64,000 nucleotides of DNA. Origin: an uncultured Clostridia bacterium (GTDB lineage Bacteria > Bacillota > Clostridia > Oscillospirales > Acutalibacteraceae). The stretch is from NCBI GenBank assembly GCA_947166625.1, contig CAMVEX010000004.1:1-64000 (forward strand), written 5' to 3'. Positions within the stretch are counted from its first letter, which is position 1; each line of letters starts with the position of its first letter. A model generated the notes under the pieces. That model did not search any database, was not told the DNA's origin, and saw only the letters and a list, made by a program, of their open reading frames with translations. Position numbers and translations under genes: made by a program. Positions 1-7,688 of this stretch are shown here, in pieces.

Positions 1-62
1 TAGCGGGTGGTTGTCTGTTTCGTGCGTCCCGCACTCAACTGGCTAAAGCCATTAAAACAAAC

Positions 63-84
63 AAGGGACGCCGAAGCGTCCCTT
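63..84 (-). terminator. Rho-independent terminator of the ABC transporter operon
   Basis: A perfect 9-bp stem (63-71 with 76-84) closed by a UUCG tetraloop when read on the minus strand, followed by a T-rich tail (about 62-50). It lies about 30 nt past the stop of the minus-strand ABC transporter gene. Bases 1-60 beyond it hold no gene I can support. Confidence 0.85.
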
Positions 85-113
85 GAAATATGTGATATGT
101 GATATGCGGCTGT

Positions 114-3100
114 TTATTCTGTCCTCAGCGCAACGACGGGGTCTTTGTTTGCCGCGATTCGCGCTGGGATAAGGCCTGCGATGAATGTGAGGAACATACT
201 TATGAGTATAAGAGCTATCGCGCCCTCGGGCGGAAGCTGGGCGACATGCGGCAGAGAGGTGAGATATTTTATAACAAAGTTTATCGGGATTATCAGCAGC
301 AGCGTTACTCCTATGCCTATGGCTCCCGATACGAAGCCGACAGTGAGCGTCTCCGCGTTGAAAACTCTTGAAATATCTCTCTTGCTGGCGCCGATCGCGC
401 GAAGGATTCCGATCTCTTTCGTCCTTTCAAGCACCGAAATATAGGTGATTATTCCGATCATTATTGACGAAACAACGAGCGAGATTGCAACAAAAGCGAT
501 AAGAACATAAGAAATGATATTGACTATCTTTGTCACCGATTTGAGCATAACGCCGATAAAATCGGTGTATTTTATTGCCTTCTCTTCTTCGCCGGATTCG
601 TTATATTCCTCGATTATCCTTGAAATTTCGTCCTTCGATTCAAAATCTTTGGGATAAATATTTATCTGTTTGGGGTTGTTGAGATCGGCTACTCCGAGCA
701 TTTCAAGCGCTTCGTCATAGCTGCCTGCGAGCGGCTCGGGCTCGGGCTCCGGCTCAGGCTCGGGCTCCGTCTGCACTTCTTCGCCGCCTTCGTTTTCTTC
801 GCCTTTTTCATCCCCGGCTTCGGTTTCACCCTGCGGGGTTTCCTCCGGCAGTGGCATATTCTGATATGCTCCCGACGCCATCGCTCCGAGCATTTTGAGC
901 TTTGTGTTTCTGTCCATCATCGAGAGGTAGGTCATCGCCTGCTCGCCGGAGATGGTGCCGTATCCCGGTATTTCATAGCCGGAGAGCATTTCATTCAGAT
1001 TTGCCGTCAGCTCGCGTCTCTCGGATATGGATAAAACGTTTTTGAGCAGCAGCTCGACCGTGCGCTTCATCTTCGCCGCTTCTTCGCCGCTGTAATTCTG
1101 ATCTATCAGAGCGTAAACCTCCTCCTCCGTGTATGACGGGAGGGAGGACATATCCGGCAACTCGTTTGCCGTAAACGATGCACGCGGTGTTTCGCCCGCA
1201 AGCGCGAGGCTTGAAACCACGGGCTTTTCAAAGGTATCGACGGGCTTTGTTTCCGTCTTCTTCGTGTCGGCTTCTTTGGTTTTATTATCTGCGGCGGCCT
1301 TTTTATCGGCTTCGGTTTCTTCCGCCTTGGGGAACGGAATTCCCGTGAAAACATCCACCTCGGGATCCGCCTTTTGTTTCTTGACTATCTCGGCCTCATC
1401 CGTCTTTTTTGCCACATGGGTGACAAGGTCGGAGAGATAGCCGATCGTGCCCATCGTATTGACCGCGACGGAATCTTCGCTCGGCCTGATGATGCCGACT
1501 ATAGTCAGATCCTCGGATTTGCCGATAACTTCTTTTACGAATTCTTCATCGCCGCTCATATCGAGCCATTCCTTCGCCTCTTCATCATATTTGAAGAAGT
1601 CGGGAGCGATGACTATCTTGAACTTCCTGCCGATTATTTCGTTATAATCAAGCTCGAATTTTTTGGTTTCAACATTGCCGCCCTTCATGATTTCCATCAT
1701 CATATTCATGATTTCCGAGGAATTCATGATGCCGAGACCCTGTATCGTGAGGTCGCTTATCTCATTGTTTTTATCAATGATAAGCACGGCTTCGTTGTAT
1801 TTTGCGGGCCACGCCCCTTCGATGAGATCATATTGATCCCTGAGCAGGTCTTTATTATCTATCAGCTCCTGCCACGAATTATAAAGGGAGGAATAGGATT
1901 CTATGGTGGAGGTGTCTATGCCCATTGAGCCGAGATTGAGCCCGCCCATCATCGACTGCATCATATCGAGAACGGGGCTTGGATAAACCTGATTCGCGCC
2001 CTCGGAAACATCGGCCGAATAAATATTCATCTTGCCGCCGTATTGATATTGCACCGATGAAACACAGCTCTTGAATTCATCATTTTTTTCGATGAATTTT
2101 TTGAAAGCGGCAAGGTCGTTGAACCATACGCCCGATGAATATGATTGAAGCATATTCTGCGACATGGTGTTTGAATAAACCTTATCAAGCTCGTGCTCCA
2201 CATCGGATGAGATGAAATTCGCCATAGCTCCGAGCATCGAATTCATATCCATGGTCGCGGCGTCGATGGTGACGGGGTATGAGGTGAGGGTTTCGCGCTG
2301 GATCGAATCTATATAAGCCTGAAATCCGCTTGAAAGCGAGAGGATGAGGGCAATTCCTATGATACCGATACTCCCTGCAAACGAGGTTAGGAAGGTGCGC
2401 ATTTTTTTTGTGAGCAGATTATTCAGCGAGAGTGAGAGCGCCGTGAAGAATGACATAGAGGGCTTCTTTTTGCCCTTTGATTTTTTTGCGGCTTTTTCCG
2501 CCGCCCGGGCTGAATCCGCCGATTCTTCTTCATCGGAATACGGAGCCGAATCATCAATCACATTTCCGTCAAGCAGGCGGATGATGCGGGTCGAATATTC
2601 CTCGGCAAGCTCGGGATTGTGAGTTACCATGATCACAAGGCGGTTTTCGCTGATCTCGCGCAGGATATCCATTACCTGCACGCTCGTTTCGCTGTCAAGA
2701 GCGCCTGTGGGCTCATCCGCCAGCAGAATTTCGGGATCGTTTACGAGCGCTCTGGCGATGGCGACTCTCTGCATCTGACCGCCCGAGAGCTGATTGGGCT
2801 TCTTGCTTATCTGATCGCTCAGGCCGACCTTTTCGAGAGCCTCTTTTGCCCTCGCTCTGCGCTCGGATTTGGAAACGCCGGAGAGTGTGAGTGCAAGCTC
2901 AACATTCGCAAGAACGGACTGATGAGGGATCAGATTATAGCTTTGGAAAACAAAGCCTACGCGGTGGTTTCTGTAATTATCCCAATCGGACGCTTTGAAA
3001 TCCTTGGTTGATTTTCCTTCTATGACAAGGTCTCCGTCTGTGTATTGATCGAGCCCGCCTATGATATTGAGCAGGGTGGTTTTTCCGCAGCCGGACTGGC

Positions 3101-3212
3101 CTAAGATCGAGACGAATTCGCTCCTGCGGAAATTGAGGGTCACTCCCTTGAGGGCGACGACCTTTTCGGAGCCTGTCGGATATTCTTTGATGATATTCTT
3201 GAGTTTCAGCAT
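114..3212 (-). CDS. MacB-type ABC transporter, ATPase fused to FtsX-like permease
   Basis: A 1032-aa single-chain ABC transporter. The N-terminal ATPase (about residues 1-225) has Walker A GQSGCGKTT at 38-46, the signature LSGGQMQRVAIARAL and Walker B LLADEPTGALDS, typical of the LolD/MacB/FtsE class. A first membrane segment follows at about 270-300, then a very long extracytoplasmic region, then three C-terminal membrane helices with the FtsX-family motif (ERTKEIGILRAIGASKRDI). The extracytoplasmic part contains a Lys/Glu/Thr-rich stretch and an acidic (EP)n run near residue 830. MacB-class proteins couple ATP hydrolysis to mechanical work on extracytoplasmic substrates (peptides, lipoproteins, antibiotics) rather than classical transport. 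The substrate here is unknown. It starts 2 nt after the phosphatase gene, so they are co-transcribed. Confidence 0.9.
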   Translation of the reverse strand: MLKLKNIIKEYPTGSEKVVALKGVTLNFRRSEFVSILGQSGCGKTTLLNIIGGLDQYTDGDLVIEGKSTKDFKASDWDNYRNHRVGFVFQSYNLIPHQSVLANVELALTLSGVSKSERRARAKEALEKVGLSDQISKKPNQLSGGQMQRVAIARALVNDPEILLADEPTGALDSETSVQVMDILREISENRLVIMVTHNPELAEEYSTRIIRLLDGNVIDDSAPYSDEEESADSARAAEKAAKKSKGKKKPSMSFFTALSLSLNNLLTKKMRTFLTSFAGSIGIIGIALILSLSSGFQAYIDSIQRETLTSYPVTIDAATMDMNSMLGAMANFISSDVEHELDKVYSNTMSQNMLQSYSSGVWFNDLAAFKKFIEKNDEFKSCVSSVQYQYGGKMNIYSADVSEGANQVYPSPVLDMMQSMMGGLNLGSMGIDTSTIESYSSLYNSWQELIDNKDLLRDQYDLIEGAWPAKYNEAVLIIDKNNEISDLTIQGLGIMNSSEIMNMMMEIMKGGNVETKKFELDYNEIIGRKFKIVIAPDFFKYDEEAKEWLDMSGDEEFVKEVIGKSEDLTIVGIIRPSEDSVAVNTMGTIGYLSDLVTHVAKKTDEAEIVKKQKADPEVDVFTGIPFPKAEETEADKKAAADNKTKEADTKKTETKPVDTFEKPVVSSLALAGETPRASFTANELPDMSSLPSYTEEEVYALIDQNYSGEEAAKMKRTVELLLKNVLSISERRELTANLNEMLSGYEIPGYGTISGEQAMTYLSMMDRNTKLKMLGAMASGAYQNMPLPEETPQGETEAGDEKGEENEGGEEVQTEPEPEPEPEPEPLAGSYDEALEMLGVADLNNPKQINIYPKDFESKDEISRIIEEYNESGEEEKAIKYTDFIGVMLKSVTKIVNIISYVLIAFVAISLVVSSIMIGIITYISVLERTKEIGILRAIGASKRDISRVFNAETLTVGFVSGAIGIGVTLLLIIPINFVIKYLTSLPHVAQLPPEGAIALILISMFLTFIAGLIPARIAANKDPVVALRTE

Positions 3213-3214
3213 TC

Positions 3215-3925
3215 TTATTTCTCTTTCTCGTGTTCACAAAATTGTTTTTGAAGATGCGGGGTGGAATTGATATATTCAAATACCGTATCGCCGAATTCGT
3301 GAGTCCCCGGCGCATAAAAAGTGATTTTTGTGATGCCCGTATTTGTCAGGCTGAAATCATAATTCGGCTCTTTATCTCTGTAGCCTATGATGTAAAAAAT
3401 GATGTATGTGAGGAATGCGGCGTGAGCCGTGAGAGCGATCTTTTCGCCGTCATTATATCTCTGCGCAACATAATCGAGCACCCGTTTTGCTCTCTCGAAA
3501 TAACGCTCTTCTTTTTCGCTGGGGCATTCATCGTTGATTATGAGCTTTTCGGCGTTTTCATACCCTTCGGCAACGGCTGCCTCCGGGCACAGCAGCTTCA
3601 GATCATCTATTGTAAGCCCGTCATAATCAATCCCGACCCCGGTCTCGCACAGATCGGGCAGAATGAAAAGCCCGTTTATTTTTTCTGAACTGCTCACTAT
3701 CGCGCCCGCGGTTTCAACCGCCCTGCGAAGCCCGCTTGAATAAACGAAATCAAACGGCAGATTTTCGGCGCAGTATTTTCCGAGCACCTGCGCCTGCAAA
3801 CGACCGGTTTCGGACAAAACGGGGTCGTGAGAGTCAAATTCATCGGCAGGGTCAAGCCCGGCGTTGCCGCGGCTCTGCCCGTGCCTTATCAGATATAATT
3901 CTCTCAGTATTTTTCCTTCCGCCAT
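3215..3925 (-). CDS. Histidine phosphatase (phosphoglycerate-mutase-like) family protein
   Basis: A 236-aa protein of the histidine phosphatase superfamily. The phospho-accepting motif LIRHGQSRGN is near residue 12, the LSETGRLQAQ segment follows, and the second catalytic histidine is in TAHAAF near residue 170. Members include phosphoglycerate mutases, alpha-ribazole phosphatase and broad-specificity phosphatases; the sequence alone does not fix the substrate. A GAGG ribosome binding site precedes the ATG. It sits between a small zinc-ribbon gene and the ABC transporter with gaps under 10 nt, implying one operon. A cytoplasmic enzyme, no signal peptide. Confidence 0.85.
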   Translation of the reverse strand: MAEGKILRELYLIRHGQSRGNAGLDPADEFDSHDPVLSETGRLQAQVLGKYCAENLPFDFVYSSGLRRAVETAGAIVSSSEKINGLFILPDLCETGVGIDYDGLTIDDLKLLCPEAAVAEGYENAEKLIINDECPSEKEERYFERAKRVLDYVAQRYNDGEKIALTAHAAFLTYIIFYIIGYRDKEPNYDFSLTNTGITKITFYAPGTHEFGDTVFEYINSTPHLQKQFCEHEKEK

Positions 3926-3934
3926 TGTTTTCCT

Positions 3935-4162
3935 CTAAAACATTTCATCTTCTTTTTTTCTGTCTTTCCTTCTGAGAAGCTTTTCCGGGTTTTTAACATA
4001 GCTGCGAAGAACGCTTCCGCAGTTTCTGCAAACCGAATGATACAGATCTGCTCCGTGCAGCTTGTTTTCAGCGCTGCTGACAGCGCCGTAATAGGTCTGA
4101 TAAACCTCTATTATTTCCGTGCCGCCGCAGTAGGGGCAACGGGTCACATACTTATCTTGCAT
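3935..4162 (-). CDS. Small zinc-ribbon protein
   Basis: A 75-aa protein with two CxxC knuckles (CPYCGG at the N-terminus and CRNCGS about 35 residues later), forming one zinc ribbon, and a highly basic/acidic tail (LLRRKDRKKEDE). I chose the second ATG (4162) because GGAG lies 7 nt upstream of it, whereas the ATG at 4168 overlaps that site. Such ribbons bind nucleic acid or protein partners; the specific role is unknown. First gene of the run leading into the phosphatase and ABC transporter. Confidence 0.7.
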   Translation of the reverse strand: MQDKYVTRCPYCGGTEIIEVYQTYYGAVSSAENKLHGADLYHSVCRNCGSVLRSYVKNPEKLLRRKDRKKEDEMF

Positions 4163-4198
4163 AAACATTCTCCGAATAATCCCGGTTGGGAAAATAAT

Positions 4199-4224
4199 GG
4201 CCCGGTTAAGTGCTTAACCGGGCC
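4199..4224 (-). terminator. Strong hairpin terminator after the EF-P operon
   Basis: A 12-bp perfect inverted repeat (4199-4210 with 4213-4224), with the innermost pairs necessarily open to form the loop. On the minus strand it is followed by ATTATTTT. It lies 17 nt past the stop of the cysteine-triplet gene and separates it from the zinc-ribbon gene. Confidence 0.8.
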
Positions 4225-4240
4225 GCAAAATTACCGAATA

Positions 4241-4645
4241 TTATTCGTCGGCCTCGTCATCATCTAATTCAAGGTCGAATTCAAGTTCTTTGCCGCAGGA
4301 TGGGCAGGTGATTGCGCCGTCATCAAGGATGCCGTCATCGATCGTTATTGTCTCGCCGCAGGCGGGGCAGGTGACTTCATAGAGATCTTCGCCGCAACAG
4401 CAGTCATCGTCGCAGCAGCAATCGTCATCATAAACATAATCCTCAAGATCGGCAAGGTCGGCGTCAACATCGTCGATCTGCTCTTCAACTTCCGCAAGAT
4501 CGGAATCAACGGCGTCAAGCAGCTCGGCCATTTCATCGAGAGTGTCGATAACGGCAAGCAAAAGCTTGTTGGCGTCTTTATCCGCGTCGAGCTTCATGCC
4601 GTCTGCAAGACCTTTGAGATATGCAACTTTTTCAGTAACAGCCAT
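4241..4645 (-). CDS. Coiled, acidic zinc-ribbon protein with cysteine triplets (CD1247-like)
   Basis: A 134-aa protein starting at the ATG at 4645, chosen because AGGAGG lies 7 nt upstream. Residues 1-70 form an Ala/Leu/Asp-rich helical, probably coiled-coil segment (MAVTEKVAYLKGLADGM). Next comes an unusual DDDCCCDDDCCCGED block with two CCC triplets, then a zinc ribbon with CPACG and CPSCG knuckles, and a very acidic tail. The N-terminus resembles the CD1247 N-terminal domain found in Clostridia; its function is unknown. It follows efp by 16 nt and shares its promoter and terminator. The ten cysteines in about 50 residues suggest metal binding. Confidence 0.8.
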   Translation of the reverse strand: MAVTEKVAYLKGLADGMKLDADKDANKLLLAVIDTLDEMAELLDAVDSDLAEVEEQIDDVDADLADLEDYVYDDDCCCDDDCCCGEDLYEVTCPACGETITIDDGILDDGAITCPSCGKELEFDLELDDDEADE

Positions 4646-4661
4646 AAAATTACCTCCTGAT

Positions 4662-5219
4662 TTATGCTCTGCTGAGATATTCACCCGTGCGGGTGTCGAT
4701 GGTGATCATTTCGCCCTCGTCAATGAAGAGGGGAACCTTGACCTCTGCGCCGGTCTCGAGAGTGGCGGGTTTGGTCGCGTTGGTGGCGGTGTTGCCTGCG
4801 AAGCCGGGATCGGTCTTGGTGACCTGAAGATCAACGGTGGTCGGGGGCTCTACGCCGAATACGCTGCCTTTATAAGAAAGAATACGGCAGGTAATGTTTT
4901 CTTTGACGAATTTGAAGTTTTCGGGGAGAGTGTCTTTGCTGATGGGGATCATATCGTATGTTTCGGGATCCATGAAATAGTAGAGATCGCCGTCTGAATA
5001 TGAATACTCCATATCCTTGCGCTCGATATAAGCGGTGGGGAATTTATCGGTGGGGTTGAAGGTACGCTCGGTAACCGCTCCGCCGATAACGTTTCTGATC
5101 TTTGTCCTTACAAAAGCGGCGCCTTTGCCGGGCTTAACATGCTGGAATTCGATAATCTGGTAAACCTGACCGTCCATCTCGAATGTTACGCCGTTTCTGA
5201 AATCGCCTGCTGATACCAT
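4662..5219 (-). CDS. efp: Translation elongation factor P
   Basis: A 185-aa protein of normal EF-P length. The N-terminal KOW-like domain carries the loop KPGKGAAF, whose lysine (K32) is the tip residue that reaches toward the ribosomal P-site tRNA; two OB-fold domains follow, ending in a TGEYLSRA segment. EF-P relieves ribosome stalling at consecutive prolines. No epmA/epmB-like modification gene is visible in the window. AAGGAG lies upstream of the ATG and a sigma-A type promoter is at 5264-5292. A Xaa-Pro aminopeptidase gene lies just upstream, a common Bacillota arrangement. Confidence 0.97.
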   Translation of the reverse strand: MVSAGDFRNGVTFEMDGQVYQIIEFQHVKPGKGAAFVRTKIRNVIGGAVTERTFNPTDKFPTAYIERKDMEYSYSDGDLYYFMDPETYDMIPISKDTLPENFKFVKENITCRILSYKGSVFGVEPPTTVDLQVTKTDPGFAGNTATNATKPATLETGAEVKVPLFIDEGEMITIDTRTGEYLSRA

Positions 5220-5263
5220 AAAAATTTCTCCTTAATTCAGTTGAATTTTGATTTAACAGGATT

Positions 5264-5292
5264 ATTCTATACTATATATGCCCTTTTTTCAA
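5264..5292 (-). promoter_or_regulatory. Sigma-A type promoter of efp
   Basis: Read on the minus strand: -35 TTGAAA (5287-5292), 17-bp spacer, -10 TAGAAT (5264-5269), about 45 nt upstream of the efp start codon. Confidence 0.65.
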
Positions 5293-5308
5293 GTTTTTTT
5301 TAGTTTGT

Positions 5309-6367
5309 TTACAAAATTATAAGAGATTTTTCGCATTTTGTGAGGCTTTCACAGCCTGTTTCGGTGATAAACGCCATATCTTCTATGCGTACTCCGAATT
5401 CGCCGGGGATGTAGATCCCGGGCTCGTCGGTCACGATATCGCCCGCACGAAGAGTTTCTTTGCTTCTTGAAGAAACGGAGGGAGCCTCGTGAATGTCGAT
5501 GCCTACCCCGTGACCCGTGGAGTGGGTGAAAAATCTGCCGTAGCCCGCGCTTTCGATAACATCCCTTGCCGCCTTGTCGGCGTCTTTGCAGGCGATGCCG
5601 GGCTTTAACACATCAAAACACGCCTGCTGGGCGCGAAGGACGGTTTCATAGACCTCTGCCATTTTATCGCTGACGCTTCCGACGGCGACGGTCCTCGTCA
5701 TATCGCTGTGGTAGCCGTCAACAAGGGCGCCGTAATCCATAGTGACAAAATCGCCGCTCTCCACCTTTTTATCCGTCGGCACCCCGTGAGGCATGGATGT
5801 ATTTTTTCCGCTGACGGCTATGGTTTCAAAAGACAGACCGTCCGCCCCGTTTTTGAGCATATAAAATTCAAGCTCCAGCCTTATATCCTTTTCGGTAACG
5901 CCCGGTTTAATGAAGGTGAGGATATGCTCAAAAGCCTTTTCCGCTATGCGCTGGGCGGCGATGACTCTCTGTTTTTCATACTCTTTCTTTTGCCTTCTCA
6001 GATTTTTTATCGCGTCATCCGCCTTTTCGGCGGTCACTCTGCAATCGAGAATTTCTTTCAGCCTCTCGAATTCACCTACGGTGAGATTTTCCGCCTCGGT
6101 ATATACGGAGCTTACTCCGAGAGATCCGAGAAGGGAGGGCAGATCTTCATCCGCCCTTGTGAGAAGGGAAACCTCATCGCAGTTTTTCACTTTGTTTCCG
6201 GCGGCTTCGATGTATCTGCCGTCGGTCAGAAATACGGATTTTTCCGCCGTTATCACAAGATAACCGTCGGATGCTTCAAAGTCGGTGAAATACCGTCTGT
6301 TTGCCTGAGATACGATGAGGAACGCTTCGCCCTCATCCAATATTGATTTCATTTTGTCGGTTGCCAT
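5309..6367 (-). CDS. pepP: Xaa-Pro aminopeptidase (M24 metallopeptidase)
   Basis: A 352-aa protein with an N-terminal creatinase-like domain (1-125) and a C-terminal pita-bread M24 domain. Metal ligands are visible: Asp in DYGALVDGYHSDMTRT (two aspartates), His in HSTGHGVG, Glu in DEPGIYIP and Glu in VRIEDMAF. It removes N-terminal residues preceding proline and acts in the cytoplasm. Its start overlaps the maf gene by 19 nt, so it is the last gene of a nudix-maf-pepP operon. Related M24 enzymes include prolidase, so exact peptide preference is inferred. Confidence 0.93.
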   Translation of the reverse strand: MATDKMKSILDEGEAFLIVSQANRRYFTDFEASDGYLVITAEKSVFLTDGRYIEAAGNKVKNCDEVSLLTRADEDLPSLLGSLGVSSVYTEAENLTVGEFERLKEILDCRVTAEKADDAIKNLRRQKKEYEKQRVIAAQRIAEKAFEHILTFIKPGVTEKDIRLELEFYMLKNGADGLSFETIAVSGKNTSMPHGVPTDKKVESGDFVTMDYGALVDGYHSDMTRTVAVGSVSDKMAEVYETVLRAQQACFDVLKPGIACKDADKAARDVIESAGYGRFFTHSTGHGVGIDIHEAPSVSSRSKETLRAGDIVTDEPGIYIPGEFGVRIEDMAFITETGCESLTKCEKSLIIL

Positions 6368-6954
6368 ATTTGCTTTCTCTTTTCAAAATCTTTGATTTTT
6401 CTTACGACCAGAGCGATGGGCAGGCCGACTACATTATAGTAGTCTCCGTCAATGCTCTCGACGAGCATCATACCCTTGCCCTGGATCCCGTATGCCCCGG
6501 CTTTATCCATCGGCTCGCCGCTTGCGACATAGTGCCTTATTTCCTCATCGGTCAGCTCATAGAATTTTACCCTTGTGGAGCAGTGGAAGGTCTCATATTT
6601 TTCGCCGCAGGCGAGGCACACACCCGTGATCACCTCGTGCTCCCTGCCGGACAGCCTTTTGAGCATGGCGAAAGCGTCGTCTTTATCTTTTGGTTTGCCG
6701 AGGATCTCGCCGTCGAGCACGACTATCGTATCCGCGCCGATAACTATGGCGTCGCTGTTCATAAATGACACCGCCATGGCTTTTACGGCGGCGGTATGCT
6801 CCGCTCCCTGAGCGGCGGACATACCCGCGGGCACCGTTTCATCAACGCTCTTGATACATATATCGAATTTGATCTCCGCTTTTGAGAGAAGCTCTCTGCG
6901 TCTGGGCGAGGATGAGGCGAGAATTATTTTGCTCTGAATATCTCTGTTTTTCAT
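6349..6954 (-). CDS. maf: Maf-like nucleoside triphosphate pyrophosphatase
   Basis: A 201-aa Maf/HAM1-superfamily protein. Diagnostic motifs: ASSSPRRRELL near residue 14, GADTIVV near 74 and the HEVITGV segment. Maf proteins hydrolyse non-canonical or canonical NTPs (dTTP, UTP, modified pyrimidines) to NMP and PPi and are linked to house-cleaning and septum inhibition. It overlaps the nudix gene by 4 nt upstream and pepP by 19 nt downstream, indicating translational coupling. Confidence 0.95.
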   Translation of the reverse strand: MKNRDIQSKIILASSSPRRRELLSKAEIKFDICIKSVDETVPAGMSAAQGAEHTAAVKAMAVSFMNSDAIVIGADTIVVLDGEILGKPKDKDDAFAMLKRLSGREHEVITGVCLACGEKYETFHCSTRVKFYELTDEEIRHYVASGEPMDKAGAYGIQGKGMMLVESIDGDYYNVVGLPIALVVRKIKDFEKRKQIWQPTK

Positions 6955-7496
6955 ATTCTGCCCTCTTTTATGAGATTGGCGACCTTGAGGATCAAAGCCT
7001 GCGTTTTGCCGTCTTTTATCTCGTTTTTCATCACCATATCCACCGCTTTTTCGACCGGGATCCTTTTCACCTCAAGGAATTCGTCCTCGTCAAGATTCAT
7101 GGCCGTTTTGTGAAGCCCCGACGCGGCGTAGAGATGGATGATTTCGCCGCAGTAGCCGGGGGAGGGATAAAATTTGCCGCAGTCGATATAGTTATCTGCT
7201 ACGCAGCCTGTTTCTTCCTCAAGCTCGCGCTTGCCGGCCTCAAAAGCGTCCTCGCCCTTTTCGAGCTTGCCGGCAGGCAGTTCAAGCACCGTTTCCATAT
7301 ACGGATATCTGAACTGCTCCACGAATATCAGCTCTCCGTCCGAGGTGAGCGGGGCTACGCAGACCCCTCCGTGATGGTCAACCACCTCGCGGATCCCCGG
7401 CAGGCCGTTCGGCAGCTCTATCTCATCGCGCCTCACGTTTATTATCCTGCCCTCATATATCAGATCGCTTTTGATGGTCTTTTCTGTCATTTCCAT
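6951..7496 (-). CDS. Nudix hydrolase, ADP-ribose pyrophosphatase-like
   Basis: A 181-aa protein. The Nudix box is complete: a glycine-initiated GKLEKGEDAFEAGKRELEEETG segment with REL and EE metal ligands, preceded by a beta-strand with VEQFRYP as in ADP-ribose pyrophosphatases (NudF-like). It cleaves ADP-ribose-type nucleoside diphosphate derivatives. I place the start at the ATG at 7496 because AAGGCGG lies 8 nt upstream; an in-frame TTG at 7502 overlaps that site. First gene of the nudix-maf-pepP operon, driven by the extended -10 at 7538-7546. Confidence 0.9.
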   Translation of the reverse strand: MEMTEKTIKSDLIYEGRIINVRRDEIELPNGLPGIREVVDHHGGVCVAPLTSDGELIFVEQFRYPYMETVLELPAGKLEKGEDAFEAGKRELEEETGCVADNYIDCGKFYPSPGYCGEIIHLYAASGLHKTAMNLDEDEFLEVKRIPVEKAVDMVMKNEIKDGKTQALILKVANLIKEGRI

Positions 7497-7537
7497 AATC
7501 AAACCGCCTTTCTGTTCGCTGACGGAAATTCAACGGT

Positions 7538-7546
7538 ATTATATCA
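7538..7546 (-). promoter_or_regulatory. Extended -10 element upstream of nudix-maf-pepP
   Basis: On the minus strand the sequence TGATATAAT gives a TATAAT preceded by a TGn extension. The -35 region is poor, as expected for an extended -10 promoter. It lies about 40 nt before the nudix start. Confidence 0.5.
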
Positions 7547-7635
7547 CAAATAAACGCGAAATAGATTAGGCAACACTGACAAATTTAACGGCGGTTTTTA
7601 GTCAAAAATGTTATATTCCCAAATTACGATTAAAA

Positions 7636-7644
7636 TGTTATAAT
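7636..7644 (+). promoter_or_regulatory. Extended -10 element upstream of the MFS transporter
   Basis: TGTTATAAT on the plus strand, a TG-extended TATAAT hexamer, 44 nt before the transporter start codon; the -35 region is weak. Confidence 0.45.
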
Positions 7645-7688
7645 ACGCGTGTATTATGCGGAATTTCCGCAAAAAGGAGAAGAAAAGG

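Noticed and set aside
740-770. Tandem repeat as a mobile or CRISPR-like element
   Set aside because: The repeat unit is a Glu-Pro codon run inside a coding frame, not spaced direct repeats.
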